Assembly (NCBI RefSeq): GCF_009687885.1
Contig: NZ_BLAF01000011.1
Location: 124,001 to 188,000 of the forward strand
DNA from: Acrocarpospora pleiomorpha
GTDB taxonomy: Bacteria; Actinomycetota; Actinomycetes; Streptosporangiales; Streptosporangiaceae
DNA: 64,000 bases
Direction of reading: 5' to 3'
This document shows, in pieces, positions 1 to 8,404 of this stretch. The position numbers were made by a program, and so were the translations under genes. Numbering within the stretch: the stretch's first letter is position 1; each line of letters begins with the position of its first letter. The notes under the pieces were generated by a model. It was not told the origin of the DNA and searched no databases. It worked only from the letters and a program-made list of their open reading frames with translations.

Positions 1-123
1 CGAGTAGACGCCGTCGACTTCGTACGTCGCGTCGGCCGCGAAGCAGCGGGCCACGAGGTCGAAGTCCGCGCCGTCGAGGCCCAGCGCGTAGCGGGCGTAG
101 AGATCCTGGAGCGCCTCGATCAT
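1..123 (-). CDS. SnoaL-like / NTF2-fold protein, N-terminal part
   Basis: Only the first 41 codons are present and the rest lies beyond the left edge. The visible residues (MIEALQDLYARYALGLDGAD, then FDLVARCFAADATYEVDG) match the first helix and strand of the SnoaL/NTF2-like alpha-beta barrel fold, where small hydrolases, isomerases and dehydratases of actinomycete catabolic clusters are found. The ATG at 121-123 overlaps the stop of the double CoA-transferase (120-122) as ATGA, so the two are translationally coupled and belong to the operon that starts at the acyl-CoA dehydrogenase. A specific activity cannot be named from this fragment. Confidence 0.7.
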   Translation of the reverse strand, partial: MIEALQDLYARYALGLDGADFDLVARCFAADATYEVDGVYS

Positions 124-2405
124 GACGCGCCCCCGACGATCCCGGCGGCCCGCAGGCCGGCGACATCGTTCGCGGACATCCCCAGCACGCCGGTCAGCAC
201 CGCGTCGGTGTCGGCGCCGAGCAGGGGCGCCGGTCGCTCGACCCGGAGCCGCTGGCCGTCCTGTCGCCACTCGATGCCGAACAGCGGCTGCTCCCCCAGC
301 CAGCGGTGGCTGACCAGGTCGAAGACGTCCCGGCCGCCCGCCCGCATCGACTCGTACGTCGCCACGGGGGCCACCGGAATCCGCAGGACCGCGAGCTCGG
401 CCACGACGCGTCCCGGCGGTAAGGCGGCGAGCATGCGCTCCAGCGTGGCTTCGAGTTCGTCCTGCGCGGATCCGCACCAGCTCGTCAGGCGGGCGCGCTC
501 GTCGTCGTTGCGGCACGCGAGCGCCACCCAGCCGTCGTCGCCGGCGCACCGGTAGACGCCGTGCGGCCACCAGGTCGCGTGTCCGTTGGCCGGCGGAAGC
601 ACGCGGCCCTCCACCTGGGCGCGGTGCACCGGGACCTGGAGGATGCTGAGCAGGGCCTCGACCTGCGAGACGTCGATCCACGCGCCGCGCCCCTCGCGCA
701 GGGACCGGCGGAGCGCGGCCAGCACGACCGCCAGACCGTGGGCGGCGCCGTTCGGGTCCCCCAGCGCGGGATTGAAGGTGCCGATCAACCGGTCCGGTCC
801 GTACCCGATCAGCGAGTCCAGGCCCGCCAGGCCCGACATCACCACGGCGTAGCCCCGGATCCCGCTGAGCGGCCCGGTCTGGCCGAGCATCGACAGCGAC
901 ACCATGACCAGCGCCGGATGGTCCTTGGACAGCCCGGCGTAGTCGAGACCGCGTCGCGCCAGGACACCGGGCCGCATGTTCTCCACGACCACGTCGCACT
1001 CGGCGGCCAGCCGGCGGACGAGTGCCGCCCCCTCCTCGGTGGTGATGTCGATCTCGACCGAACGTTTGCCGCGGTTCATCTGGTTGTGGTACGGCGTGAC
1101 CTCGAGTTCGGGCCCGGCGAGCGGCTCGCCGTCACGGTAGGCGCGTCCACGCATCCGGGAGGGGTCCGGGCGGGCGCGGCTCTCCACTTTGATCACCTCG
1201 GCGCCGAGGTCGGCCAGCGACGCGGTGACCATGGGCCCGGACCACACCCAGGCGAGGTCGAGCACCCGCAGGCCGGCCAGGGGCCGGTCATCGGCGGCGG
1301 GCGTCAGGCGTGGCACGCGGGCGGGCCGCTCGGTCGCCGCCGGATCCGTGACCCGGTAGGGGCTGCCTGGAATGAGCGATCCCGACGGTCCCTTGACGAA
1401 GAATGCGCGGTGCAGGAGTTGTTCCTCGCGCATCGCCTCGGGAACGGTCAACACGGGAGCGACCGGGAAGCCGTGCCGGCGTCCGGCCTCGAAAACCTCC
1501 GCGCGGGACAGCGACCGGCACCATTCGGTCACGATCGGATCGAGCTCGTCGGCATGGTGGCGTGCCACGACTCGCGCGTCGCGGTAGCGCTCGTCGGCCA
1601 GCCACTCGGGGCGATCCAGGGCGGCGACCAGGCCGTGCCATTCGACTTGCGTCCTGCACATCACGGACACCCAGCCGTCCTCGCATTGGAACATGGCGGC
1701 GGGGTAGGACCCGCCTGACATGGTCGCGCGGGCGCCGTCCCGGTGCCAGGGCCGCTCGTACGCCACGAAGTTCGAGCTGATCTGCCCGACGTAGTTGGAT
1801 ATCACGTCGCTGACCGCGACCGACCAGCGCTGCCCCGGCCGCTGGACCGAGGTCAGCAGCGCCAGGGCGGCGGTGGCCGCGGCCTCGGTCCCCGCGAGGT
1901 AGTCGGGTATGTCGAAGGGCAGCGTGAGCGGGCGGTCGCCGGGATCGCCGATCGCCCACGACATGGCCCCTTCCGCGCAGGCGGTGAGGCTGGTGCCCGC
2001 CGGCCGCGCGTCATCCCCGTGGGCGGGGATCTCGACCACGTGCGTGTTCGGCGGCAGCTCGGCGAGGAGCGCCTCGACGGCGGCGCGGGCCGTTCCGCCG
2101 GTCGCGTCGTCCTTCGTGCAGTCGGAGATCACCACGTCGCAGGAGCCGATCGCGAGCGCCGCGTCCCGGAGCCGGATCGTGGTCTTGTGCTCGTCCATGG
2201 ACGACCGGACGGCGGCGAGCTCGTCCGGGCGGCAGTCGAACGCGGTAGGCAGGTCGACGCGGGTGACCTCGGCGCCGAGAAGCGCCAGCAGCCGCCCGGC
2301 GTAGGCGCCCGCCGCCCGGCTCGACAGTTCGAGCACCCGGCAGCCGGCGAGGAAGTCCGCCCGGGGGCTGACCCCCGGCCAGTCGGTGTCCGCCGCCTCG
2401 GGCAT
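120..2405 (-). CDS. Fused double CaiB/BaiF (family III) CoA-transferase
   Basis: This 761-residue protein is two class III CoA-transferase units in tandem, about 19-360 and 375-755, where a usual family member has one unit of about 400 residues. Both units begin with the family's Rossmann-like motif (LAGCRVLELSSRAAGAYAG and LAGLRVLDLAWVWSGPM). Each keeps a candidate catalytic Asp at the expected place: IPDYLAG in the first half and LGDPNGAAHG in the second. Family III enzymes move CoA between acyl-CoA and a free carboxylate through an aspartyl-CoA anhydride. Normally two separate chains interlock as a dimer, so the fusion may be a pseudo-heterodimer. It lies 1 bp downstream of the acyl-CoA dehydrogenase and probably activates the substrate of that enzyme. 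The exact acyl donor and acceptor are not predictable. Confidence 0.88.
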   Translation of the reverse strand: MPEAADTDWPGVSPRADFLAGCRVLELSSRAAGAYAGRLLALLGAEVTRVDLPTAFDCRPDELAAVRSSMDEHKTTIRLRDAALAIGSCDVVISDCTKDDATGGTARAAVEALLAELPPNTHVVEIPAHGDDARPAGTSLTACAEGAMSWAIGDPGDRPLTLPFDIPDYLAGTEAAATAALALLTSVQRPGQRWSVAVSDVISNYVGQISSNFVAYERPWHRDGARATMSGGSYPAAMFQCEDGWVSVMCRTQVEWHGLVAALDRPEWLADERYRDARVVARHHADELDPIVTEWCRSLSRAEVFEAGRRHGFPVAPVLTVPEAMREEQLLHRAFFVKGPSGSLIPGSPYRVTDPAATERPARVPRLTPAADDRPLAGLRVLDLAWVWSGPMVTASLADLGAEVIKVESRARPDPSRMRGRAYRDGEPLAGPELEVTPYHNQMNRGKRSVEIDITTEEGAALVRRLAAECDVVVENMRPGVLARRGLDYAGLSKDHPALVMVSLSMLGQTGPLSGIRGYAVVMSGLAGLDSLIGYGPDRLIGTFNPALGDPNGAAHGLAVVLAALRRSLREGRGAWIDVSQVEALLSILQVPVHRAQVEGRVLPPANGHATWWPHGVYRCAGDDGWVALACRNDDERARLTSWCGSAQDELEATLERMLAALPPGRVVAELAVLRIPVAPVATYESMRAGGRDVFDLVSHRWLGEQPLFGIEWRQDGQRLRVERPAPLLGADTDAVLTGVLGMSANDVAGLRAAGIVGGAS

Positions 2406-2406
2406 C

Positions 2407-3594
2407 TCAGTAGCTCCTCGGCAGGCCGAGCGAACGCTCGGCGATGAAGTTCAGGATCATCTGGTTGTTCACCGGCGCGATCCGCTGCAGCCTGGACTCG
2501 ATCCAGTGCCGGCCGATGTGGTACTCCCGCGCGAAGGAGTAACCGCCGAAGACCTGCATGGAGCTGTCGGTGGCCGCGAACGCCGCCTCGGTCGCGAGGT
2601 ACTTCGCGGAGTTCGCCAGCGTCCCGACTCCGGCCTGGTCTCCCGACTCGTACTCCTCCACCGCGCGGTAGACGACCTGGCCCGCGGCGAGCAGGCCCAG
2701 GTAGCTCGCGGCCAGCGGGTGCTGGACCGCCTGGTTCATGCCGATCGGCCGGTCGAACACGACACGCTCCGCGGCGTATTTCGACGCCGCCCGGAGGGCC
2801 CAGCGACCGACTCCCAGCGCCTCCGCGGACAGATACAGCCGCTCCCCGTTGAGGCTGTGCAGCAGATGGTAGAAACCGCGGCCCACCTCGCCGAGGACCT
2901 CAGAATCGGGGATGAAATGCTCGCGGAAGAAGACCTCCGCCGACGCCACGGCGTTCCGGCCGATCTTGGGGATCGGGCGGATGTCGATGGTCGGCGCGTT
3001 CAGATCGGTCAGGAACAGCGTCAGCCCGGTGGCTCGTTTCCGGTCGGAGTCGGGCGGGGACGTGCGGGCCAGGAGCAGGATCTTGTCACCGCGCAGCGCG
3101 CCGGAGTTCCACACCTTGGTGCCGGAGACGAGGTAGCCGCCGTCGGCCGGGACCGCGCGCGTGCTGATGCTCGCCGTGTCGGTGCCCGCGTCAGGCTCGG
3201 TCACGCCGAAGGTGACGAACAGCTCGCCGGCGGCGATCCGCGGCAGGTACGCCTGCTTCTGCTCGTCCGATCCGAAGGCGAGCAGGGCCGGGATGCACAG
3301 CAGCGGGATGTGCACCGACGAGCACGCGTTGATCGCGCCACCGCCGGCAGCCAGTTCCTCCAGGACGGCCACCTGGTCGGAGAGGGTCCCGCCACCGCCG
3401 CCGTACTCCTCGGGAATGGTGATGCCGAGCAGCCCGGCCTTCGCGAACTCCCGGAAGAACTCCTCGGGGAACCGCTTCTCCTCGTCGCACGACGCCCAGT
3501 AGTCCTCGTCGAACTTGGCGCAGATCGACTGGACCAGTCGCCGCAGGTCGGGCTTGGTGCTCTGGTGCGGGAACGGCTGGAAGTCCATCTGCAC
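2407..3594 (-). CDS. Acyl-CoA dehydrogenase family protein
   Basis: This 395-residue flavoprotein has the full acyl-CoA dehydrogenase layout: N-terminal helical domain, central beta domain (FGVTEPDAGTD near 155-165 and the GTKVWNSGA strand) and C-terminal helical domain with the FDRPIGMNQAVQ and QVFGGYSFAREY blocks. It should introduce an alpha,beta double bond into an acyl-CoA, using FAD and passing electrons to ETF. The usual Y-E-G-T stretch that carries the catalytic glutamate reads I-A-P-V-N-N, as in a CaiA-like actinobacterial subfamily, so the base may come from elsewhere or the reaction may differ. The ATG is preceded by a good AAGGAG site. A palindromic operator at 3650-3669 lies about 56 bp upstream. 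It is the first gene of the operon that continues with the double CoA-transferase and the SnoaL-like protein. Confidence 0.9.
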   Translation of the reverse strand: MQMDFQPFPHQSTKPDLRRLVQSICAKFDEDYWASCDEEKRFPEEFFREFAKAGLLGITIPEEYGGGGGTLSDQVAVLEELAAGGGAINACSSVHIPLLCIPALLAFGSDEQKQAYLPRIAAGELFVTFGVTEPDAGTDTASISTRAVPADGGYLVSGTKVWNSGALRGDKILLLARTSPPDSDRKRATGLTLFLTDLNAPTIDIRPIPKIGRNAVASAEVFFREHFIPDSEVLGEVGRGFYHLLHSLNGERLYLSAEALGVGRWALRAASKYAAERVVFDRPIGMNQAVQHPLAASYLGLLAAGQVVYRAVEEYESGDQAGVGTLANSAKYLATEAAFAATDSSMQVFGGYSFAREYHIGRHWIESRLQRIAPVNNQMILNFIAERSLGLPRSY

Positions 3595-3649
3595 TCCTTG
3601 GCGACATAGTGACTGGACGGTCTCGACGGTAGTGATGGGATGAGCAGGT

Positions 3650-3669
3650 TGTCAACACTAACGTTGACA
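3650..3669. promoter_or_regulatory. Palindromic operator, perfect 7-6-7 copy
   Basis: The sequence TGTCAACACTAACGTTGACA has perfect 7-bp inverted arms (TGTCAAC / GTTGACA) around six bases. It sits in the 78-bp gap upstream of the acyl-CoA dehydrogenase. The same element occurs at 8273, 8297 and 19182 and more weakly at 19034, always in front of genes of the catabolic island. The size and symmetry suit a TetR-family dimer. This is inferred from repetition and position only; no regulator gene of this set is in the window. Confidence 0.75.
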
Positions 3670-3672
3670 GCC

Positions 3673-4800
3673 TCAGAAGATCCGTTCCAGGTCGGCCCGC
3701 CAGCGCCGCGTCGACGCCCCCTTCACGGCCGCTCCGTTCTCCGTGACGACGGCCCCGACGTGCCGCGTCTCGACGGTCACCGTTTCCAGGGAGTCCACCA
3801 GGGCGGACTTCCCGGAACGGCTGGTCGAGGGGAGGGCGATCACGCACAGCCCACCGGGGCTGGCCGCGGCGCCCGCCGCGAGGTCGGGGGCGCCGCCGAG
3901 GCCGGAGACCAGCCGTCCGGCGACGCGCTCGGCGTTGGCGTTGCCCGCACCGTCGACGTTGAGGGCCCCCAGCACGGTGACCAGCCGCTCCCGGCCGGAC
4001 AGCCAGCCCGGGTCGTGCACCAGGGTGGACGGCAGCAGCCGTACCCGGGGATCCGTCGCCGCCCAGTCGATCACCTCGGGACCGCCGATGACCGACATGC
4101 CGATCACCTCGGCGGCGGCGTCGAGCGCCCCGGCCTCGGCGAGCATGCGCGCGCCGTCCGCGAGGGCTCCCGACACGAGTCTCAGCCCCTTCATGTCACG
4201 GCACTCCTCGGCGAGCGCGTCGGGCACCTTGCCCACCCCGAGGGAGAGCGTGCACCGCGGCGGGAGCAGGCTCGCGACGTGTGCGGCGATCCGGCGGCTG
4301 ATCGGATCGGGCGCCGCGGACAGTCCCCGGAATCCCGGGGCGGGTGGAGCCGGGATCACCGCATCGGGCGGCCGGACCGTAGCCGCTCCGGGCACGGACG
4401 GGAGATCGGCCATCTCTTCGAGGACTATCGTCCTGGCCATTTCGCCCGCGAGCTGGAGGTAGCCGTTGACGACGCCCAGCGAGCGCGCCCCCGAAGCCGC
4501 GGGCCCGCCGCCGACGGCAATCAACGCGTCGAGCCGGAGGCGTCCGCTGGTCAGTGATCCGCAGATCTGGGAGTAGGAGTAGCGCTCGTACGTCAGATCG
4601 GGCACGTCACGCAGTCCACGGCCGGGCATGAACGTGCCGATCTCCACGTACGGGCCGGCCAGCCCGGCGGGCAGCGGAGTGCGCCGGACCCCGAACAGGA
4701 GCCGCACCGGATCCGCGGCGGACGGAGGCCACAGGTCCAGGTACCGGCGAAGCCCCGCCGACGGCTCGAAGAGCCCCTCGGCGCACAGCACCGTTCTCAC
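3673..4800 (-). CDS. Acetyl-CoA hydrolase / CoA-transferase-like protein lacking the catalytic Glu
   Basis: This 375-residue protein aligns with the acetyl-CoA hydrolase / 4-hydroxybutyrate CoA-transferase family along its C-terminal two thirds: LSLGVGKVPDALAEE near 186-199, then GMSVIGGPEVIDW, DPRVRLLPSTLVHDP, the NVDGAGNAN loop and GGLCVIALPSTSRSGKSALV. It is shorter than the usual 420-500 residues and its N-terminal domain is divergent. In active members the segment before the D-G pair carries the Glu that forms the CoA thioester (H-T-E-M-F-S-D-G). Here the same place reads V-S-G-A-L-A-D-G, with Gly at about residue 211. It may therefore be inactive as a transferase, use another residue, or act in a complex. 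Its start overlaps the stop of the ptb-like gene by ATGA (4797-4800). Confidence 0.72.
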   Translation of the reverse strand: MRTVLCAEGLFEPSAGLRRYLDLWPPSAADPVRLLFGVRRTPLPAGLAGPYVEIGTFMPGRGLRDVPDLTYERYSYSQICGSLTSGRLRLDALIAVGGGPAASGARSLGVVNGYLQLAGEMARTIVLEEMADLPSVPGAATVRPPDAVIPAPPAPGFRGLSAAPDPISRRIAAHVASLLPPRCTLSLGVGKVPDALAEECRDMKGLRLVSGALADGARMLAEAGALDAAAEVIGMSVIGGPEVIDWAATDPRVRLLPSTLVHDPGWLSGRERLVTVLGALNVDGAGNANAERVAGRLVSGLGGAPDLAAGAAASPGGLCVIALPSTSRSGKSALVDSLETVTVETRHVGAVVTENGAAVKGASTRRWRADLERIF

Positions 4801-5708
4801 GGATCGGCGTCCGGCGCGGAACCGAGATAGGACGCGAGCAGCAGGCTGTGCACGCGGGTCTGGAGGGAATCGCCACGGCTCGGCAGGGAGATGGGCGCCC
4901 TGGCGCCCAGCACGACGCCCATGGCGCGCCCGGTCGCGCCGATGATCGCCTTGCTGGTCATGTTCGCGGCGTCGATGTCCGGCGCCAGCAGGATGTCCGC
5001 CCGGCCGGGCACGGCGCCCGCGAGCGACTTGCTGCGGGCCGCCTCCACGGAGAGTGCCGCGTCGATGGAGAGCGGCCCGTCGACGATGACGTCGCCGAGC
5101 TGTCCCCGGTGCGCCATCACCGTCAGGAGGGCGGCGTCCACACTGCTCAGCAGGCCGGGCTTGACGAGTTCGACCGCGCTGAGCACGGCCAGCCGGGGCC
5201 GGCTGACGCCCAGGGCGCGCAGCGCCTCGGCCGAGTTGCGGATGATGTCGGCCTTGGTGGCGAGATCCGGCGCGATGTTGACGCCCGAGTCGGCGAAGGC
5301 GATGGTCCGGCCCGCGTACGCCGGGGCCTCGATGATGTAGAGGTGGCTCGCGACCCGGCCGGTGCCGAGCCGGTCGCGTCCCAGCAGCCCCTTGAGCAGA
5401 TCCGCGGACGCGATCGAGCCCTTGACGACGTAGTCGGCGTCACCCGCGGCCACCCGGGCCGCGGCCTCCGCCGCGGCCGCGGCGGAGGAGCCGGCGTGGA
5501 CGACCTCCACCCGGCCGAGGTCCAGCGTGGACGCGCGGAGCCGGTCCTCGACCCTGGCCTTGTCACCGACGAGCACAGGCGCGACATCCGCCCAGTCCCC
5601 CACCGCGGCGAGGGCCTCCAGGACGTCGGGGACGTAGGGCTCCACGACGACCGGCCGGCCCACCGGCCGGGCTCCGATCCGCTTGAGCAGGGCGGAGTAG
5701 TTCTGCAC
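4797..5708 (-). CDS. ptb: Phosphate butyryltransferase / phosphate acyltransferase
   Basis: This 303-residue protein belongs to the PTA/PTB family and resembles phosphotransbutyrylase: GDADYVVKGSIASADLLKG near 90-108, then DILLAPDIDAANMTSKAI and the C-terminal GARAPISLPSRGDS block. Such enzymes interconvert an acyl-CoA and an acyl phosphate with release of CoA. Length is normal (about 300). No butyrate/acetate kinase (buk, ackA) is seen nearby, so the usual ATP-yielding partner must be elsewhere or the enzyme may serve only to recycle CoA. It is coupled to the hydrolase-like gene downstream (ATGA overlap) and lies 6 bp after the crotonase gene. Confidence 0.85.
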   Translation of the reverse strand: MQNYSALLKRIGARPVGRPVVVEPYVPDVLEALAAVGDWADVAPVLVGDKARVEDRLRASTLDLGRVEVVHAGSSAAAAAEAAARVAAGDADYVVKGSIASADLLKGLLGRDRLGTGRVASHLYIIEAPAYAGRTIAFADSGVNIAPDLATKADIIRNSAEALRALGVSRPRLAVLSAVELVKPGLLSSVDAALLTVMAHRGQLGDVIVDGPLSIDAALSVEAARSKSLAGAVPGRADILLAPDIDAANMTSKAIIGATGRAMGVVLGARAPISLPSRGDSLQTRVHSLLLASYLGSAPDADP

Positions 5709-5714
5709 GGCCGC

Positions 5715-6482
5715 CTACCTCCGGGCCCGCTGGACGAACGCGTTCACGCCGTCGTGGAACGCGGGAGAGGAGAACAGGAGCGAGCGCAGGATCGAGCCTG
5801 ACTCCAGGCCGACGCGGTAGTCATCCGCCCCGCCCGCCCGCACCGCCATCTTTCCGATGTGCAGCACCTGCGCCGGCACCCCGGCGAGGCGGTCGACGTA
5901 CGCCGACAGGAAGGAGTCGAACTCCGGCTCGTCGACGACCTCGGCCACCAGCCCGAGCTCGCGGGCCCGGGTCGCGCCGACCTTCTCGCCCGAGACGGCG
6001 AGGGCCATCGTGTTGCGGGCGCCGATGGCGCGGACGAGCGCGGGCGCGATCACCATCGGGAAGGCGCCCAGCCGGATCTCGGGACAGGCGAACGTCGCCG
6101 TGCCGGCGGCGATCACGATGTCACAGGCCGCCGCCAGCCCGCAGCCACCGCCGTACGCGCCGCCCTCGACGGCCGCGATCGTCACTCCCGGCAGGTCGTC
6201 GAGATCGAGGAAGAGCCGCCGGAAGGACGTCGTGGCCTCGAACTGCTCCGAGGCGTCGGTCGTGAGGGACGCGTGGAACTGCCGGAGGTCGCCGCCGGCG
6301 CTGAACGTCCGGCCGGCGCCGCGGATCACGACGGCGGCGGCCGCCCTGGCCTCCGGCGACCGCAGCGCGGCCGACAGCCGCTCGATCATCGGGTCGCTCA
6401 GCGGGTTCTTCCGCTCCGGTTCGTTCAGCCAGACGATGTGGACCTCGCCACGCTGCTCGGTCCGGACCAGCGGCTCACTCAT
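5715..6482 (-). CDS. Enoyl-CoA hydratase/isomerase (crotonase) family protein
   Basis: This 255-residue crotonase keeps both oxyanion-hole segments: FSAGGDL (60-66) and [14 protein letters not shown] (109-122). Of the two active-site glutamates of classical enoyl-CoA hydratase, the first is Gly (about 115) and the second is kept in CPEIRLG (Glu about 135). That pattern is found in methylglutaconyl-CoA and isohexenylglutaconyl-CoA hydratase-like members, which fits the neighbouring AtuA pair. The role is hydration or isomerisation of an unsaturated acyl-CoA. The ATG at 6480-6482 lies inside the 3' end of the AtuA gene (8-nt overlap), so translation is coupled. Confidence 0.88.
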   Translation of the reverse strand: MSEPLVRTEQRGEVHIVWLNEPERKNPLSDPMIERLSAALRSPEARAAAAVVIRGAGRTFSAGGDLRQFHASLTTDASEQFEATTSFRRLFLDLDDLPGVTIAAVEGGAYGGGCGLAAACDIVIAAGTATFACPEIRLGAFPMVIAPALVRAIGARNTMALAVSGEKVGATRARELGLVAEVVDEPEFDSFLSAYVDRLAGVPAQVLHIGKMAVRAGGADDYRVGLESGSILRSLLFSSPAFHDGVNAFVQRARR

Positions 6483-7842
6483 GGACGACCTTCGTGACCC
6501 GCACGCCCGGCTCGACGAGCTCCCGGGGGATCAGCACGCTCCACTCCCGCAGCACCTGGCTCACCACCGAGCCGCCGCGCAGCCCTCCCACGAAGGGGTA
6601 GCTGTTGATGGCGAGCGGCGGCAGCAGTTTGGTGAAGGCCTGCGCCGCGGCCCGATCGCCGGTGTGGATCGCGACGCGCATGACGACCTCGTTGAGGTCG
6701 GCCGCCGGGGTCGTGGCGAGACCACCGTGCAGGGAGTTGACGCCGACGAACTCGACATGGGTCTCGCGGACCGGAATCTGTTCGATGGCGACCTGCTTGA
6801 GCAGGATGTCGGCGGCGCGCTCGGCCTTGTCCAGCGCGTACGGGAAGGCGAAGGGCAGCGACACCGAAGCCAGATATCCGTCGGCGAGGCCGGCGATCAT
6901 CTTGAGCGTGGCCGGGGCCGGACGGCCGCGGACCCCCGTGACCTCTACCTGGTCGGGTCCGATGTCCACGAGGTCGACGCCGGAGAAGTCGGCCGTCACG
7001 TCCGGGGTCAGGTACGTGGCGGGGTCGTGGATCTCGTAGAACAGCTGCTCCTGCAGGGTGGCGCGGCTCACCCGGCCGCCGGTCGTCGGCGCCTTCCCGA
7101 TGACGATCCGGTCGGGGCCGACTTCCGCGATCGGGTAGCCGATGTCCTCGAGGTTCGGCACGTTCCACCAGTCGCCGCTGAAGTTGCCGCCGGACGCCTG
7201 GCCGCAGCACTCCAGCAGATGGCCGACCACGATGCCGCGGGCCATCGACTCCGGGTCGCCGGGGTCGACGACGCCGCGGGCGATCAGCGGGGCCAGGTAG
7301 AGCGAGGTATCGGTGACCCGTCCGGTGATGACGAAGTCGCTGGGCTCCGCCAGGGCTTCCACCAGCGGCGCGGCGCCGAGATAGGCGTTGGCGAACAACG
7401 GCTTGCCCGGCAGGTCGCGGTAACGCTGTCCCGTGTCGCGGTCGGAGAGGTCGACGCCCGCGGCGTCCCACTCGTCGAGCTTGGACAGCACGTCGTCGCC
7501 GCTGACGGCGTTGACGGCCACGTCCGCGAAGCCGGCCGCCGCGCAGGCGCCGACCAGGGCACGGGCGGCGGCCAGGGGGTTGAGGCCGCCGCCGTTGCTC
7601 AGCAGGGTGGTGCCCGTTTTCCTGGCGAGTGGCAGCAGGGAGGCGAACATCGGCGGCAGGTCGCGCGCGAAGCCGGCGTCGGCATCCCGGGCCCGGTCCT
7701 TCGCGAGGATCGCCAGCGTCAGCTCGGCGAGGGCGTCGAAGGCCATATAGTCGACGGCGGCCGACTCGAGGGTCCGTCGGGCGGGCCGCCAGGCGTCACC
7801 GTAGAAGGCCTGGCCGGCGGCCAGTCGCAGCGAGTTCGTCAT
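6475..7842 (-). CDS. AtuA-family (DUF1446) protein, large subunit
   Basis: This 455-residue protein matches the acyclic-terpene-utilisation AtuA family: [17 protein letters not shown] near 93-110, [33 protein letters not shown] and [16 protein letters not shown]. AtuA is needed for citronellol/geraniol degradation in pseudomonads, but its reaction is not established. The start at 7842 is chosen because the ATG overlaps the stop of the small-subunit gene as ATGA and because homology begins there; the frame stays open upstream but runs through that gene. The C-terminal ferredoxin-like domain that often ends AtuA proteins is encoded separately in the preceding gene. With the crotonase it points to terpenoid or branched-acid chemistry. 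Confidence 0.85.
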   Translation of the reverse strand: MTNSLRLAAGQAFYGDAWRPARRTLESAAVDYMAFDALAELTLAILAKDRARDADAGFARDLPPMFASLLPLARKTGTTLLSNGGGLNPLAAARALVGACAAAGFADVAVNAVSGDDVLSKLDEWDAAGVDLSDRDTGQRYRDLPGKPLFANAYLGAAPLVEALAEPSDFVITGRVTDTSLYLAPLIARGVVDPGDPESMARGIVVGHLLECCGQASGGNFSGDWWNVPNLEDIGYPIAEVGPDRIVIGKAPTTGGRVSRATLQEQLFYEIHDPATYLTPDVTADFSGVDLVDIGPDQVEVTGVRGRPAPATLKMIAGLADGYLASVSLPFAFPYALDKAERAADILLKQVAIEQIPVRETHVEFVGVNSLHGGLATTPAADLNEVVMRVAIHTGDRAAAQAFTKLLPPLAINSYPFVGGLRGGSVVSQVLREWSVLIPRELVEPGVRVTKVVHE

Positions 7843-8240
7843 GCCACGTCCTTCTTCGGGGGGCCTGCGAACAGCGGGCTGGACTCCGCGAGACCGGCCG
7901 GAACGTTCCGCACCGCCATGCGGAGCAGCGCCGAGGCCATCGACTTGCCGAGATTGTCGCTGCGCAGGCTGCTGGAGCCCCCGCCACCCAGTGCGGCATG
8001 GCAGACGAACTTGTACGCGAAGAGGTTCGGGATCACGTAGCGGTCGACCGAGCCGAGCACCAGCGGAGCGAGGAACGCCCGCACCGCGTCCGCGCTCAGC
8101 TGCTCGTCGCACAGCCGGAAGAGTTCGGCGTTCGGAAAGAAGACCGTGATGTCTGACGTGTCGTTCTTGTCGCCCGACCGCGCCTGCGCGAGCCGATAAA
8201 GGGGCACGTCGACGCTTCCGCGTCCTGTGGCCATCGTCAT
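7839..8240 (-). CDS. AtuA small subunit / C-terminal ferredoxin-fold domain protein
   Basis: This protein of about 133 residues matches the short C-terminal domain of AtuA-type proteins: [19 protein letters not shown] near 11-29, then [20 protein letters not shown] and [18 protein letters not shown]. In many bacteria it is the tail of AtuA; here it is a separate cistron coupled to the large subunit by ATGA. The start could be the ATG at 8240 or the one at 8234. Neither has a clear Shine-Dalgarno, so the message may be leaderless or nearly so. The frame is open further up to 8486 but would cross the operators and the divergent promoter, with low-complexity Ser-rich sequence, so those codons are not included. 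It is the first gene of its operon. Confidence 0.82.
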   Translation of the reverse strand: MTMATGRGSVDVPLYRLAQARSGDKNDTSDITVFFPNAELFRLCDEQLSADAVRAFLAPLVLGSVDRYVIPNLFAYKFVCHAALGGGGSSSLRSDNLGKSMASALLRMAVRNVPAGLAESSPLFAGPPKKDVA

Positions 8241-8272
8241 GTCGCAAGACGGTATTGCCGCCAACCCACTGC

Positions 8273-8292
8273 TGTCAACACTTAAGTTGACC
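8273..8292. promoter_or_regulatory. Palindromic operator, divergent promoter, copy 1
   Basis: TGTCAACACTTAAGTTGACC has arms TGTCAAC and GTTGACC with the six-base centre ACTTAA. It lies 33 bp upstream of the AtuA small-subunit start and belongs to the same family as the site at 3650. Together with the next copy it could silence both divergent operons. Confidence 0.72.
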
Positions 8293-8296
8293 ACGC

Positions 8297-8316
8297 TTTC
8301 AACACTAACGTTGACG
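8297..8316. promoter_or_regulatory. Palindromic operator, divergent promoter, copy 2
   Basis: TTTCAACACTAACGTTGACG keeps the 7-6-7 spacing with one changed base at the outer end of each arm. It is followed at once by a further direct half-site (GTTGACAG, ending near 8323). It lies 24 bp, centre to centre, from copy 1, which would put two dimers on similar faces of the DNA. The rightward PaaK-like gene starts about 90 bp downstream. Confidence 0.7.
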
Positions 8317-8404
8317 TTGACAGAAGCGCAGCTCGCTGGCAGCCTGTCGCCCAAAGGGACCGAAGCGGCGTCGGACGCACGGTCATGACGGTGGAGAGAT
8401 CCCG

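Noticed and set aside
561..1718. Long plus-strand reading frame of 385 codons
   Set aside because: It is antisense to the double CoA-transferase, has His/Arg/Gly-rich composition typical of the complementary strand of high-GC genes, and shows no domain.
5857..8040. Plus-strand frame of 727 codons opposite the crotonase and AtuA genes
   Set aside because: The minus-strand genes show clear family motifs; the plus frame does not and is a shadow of GC-rich codon bias.
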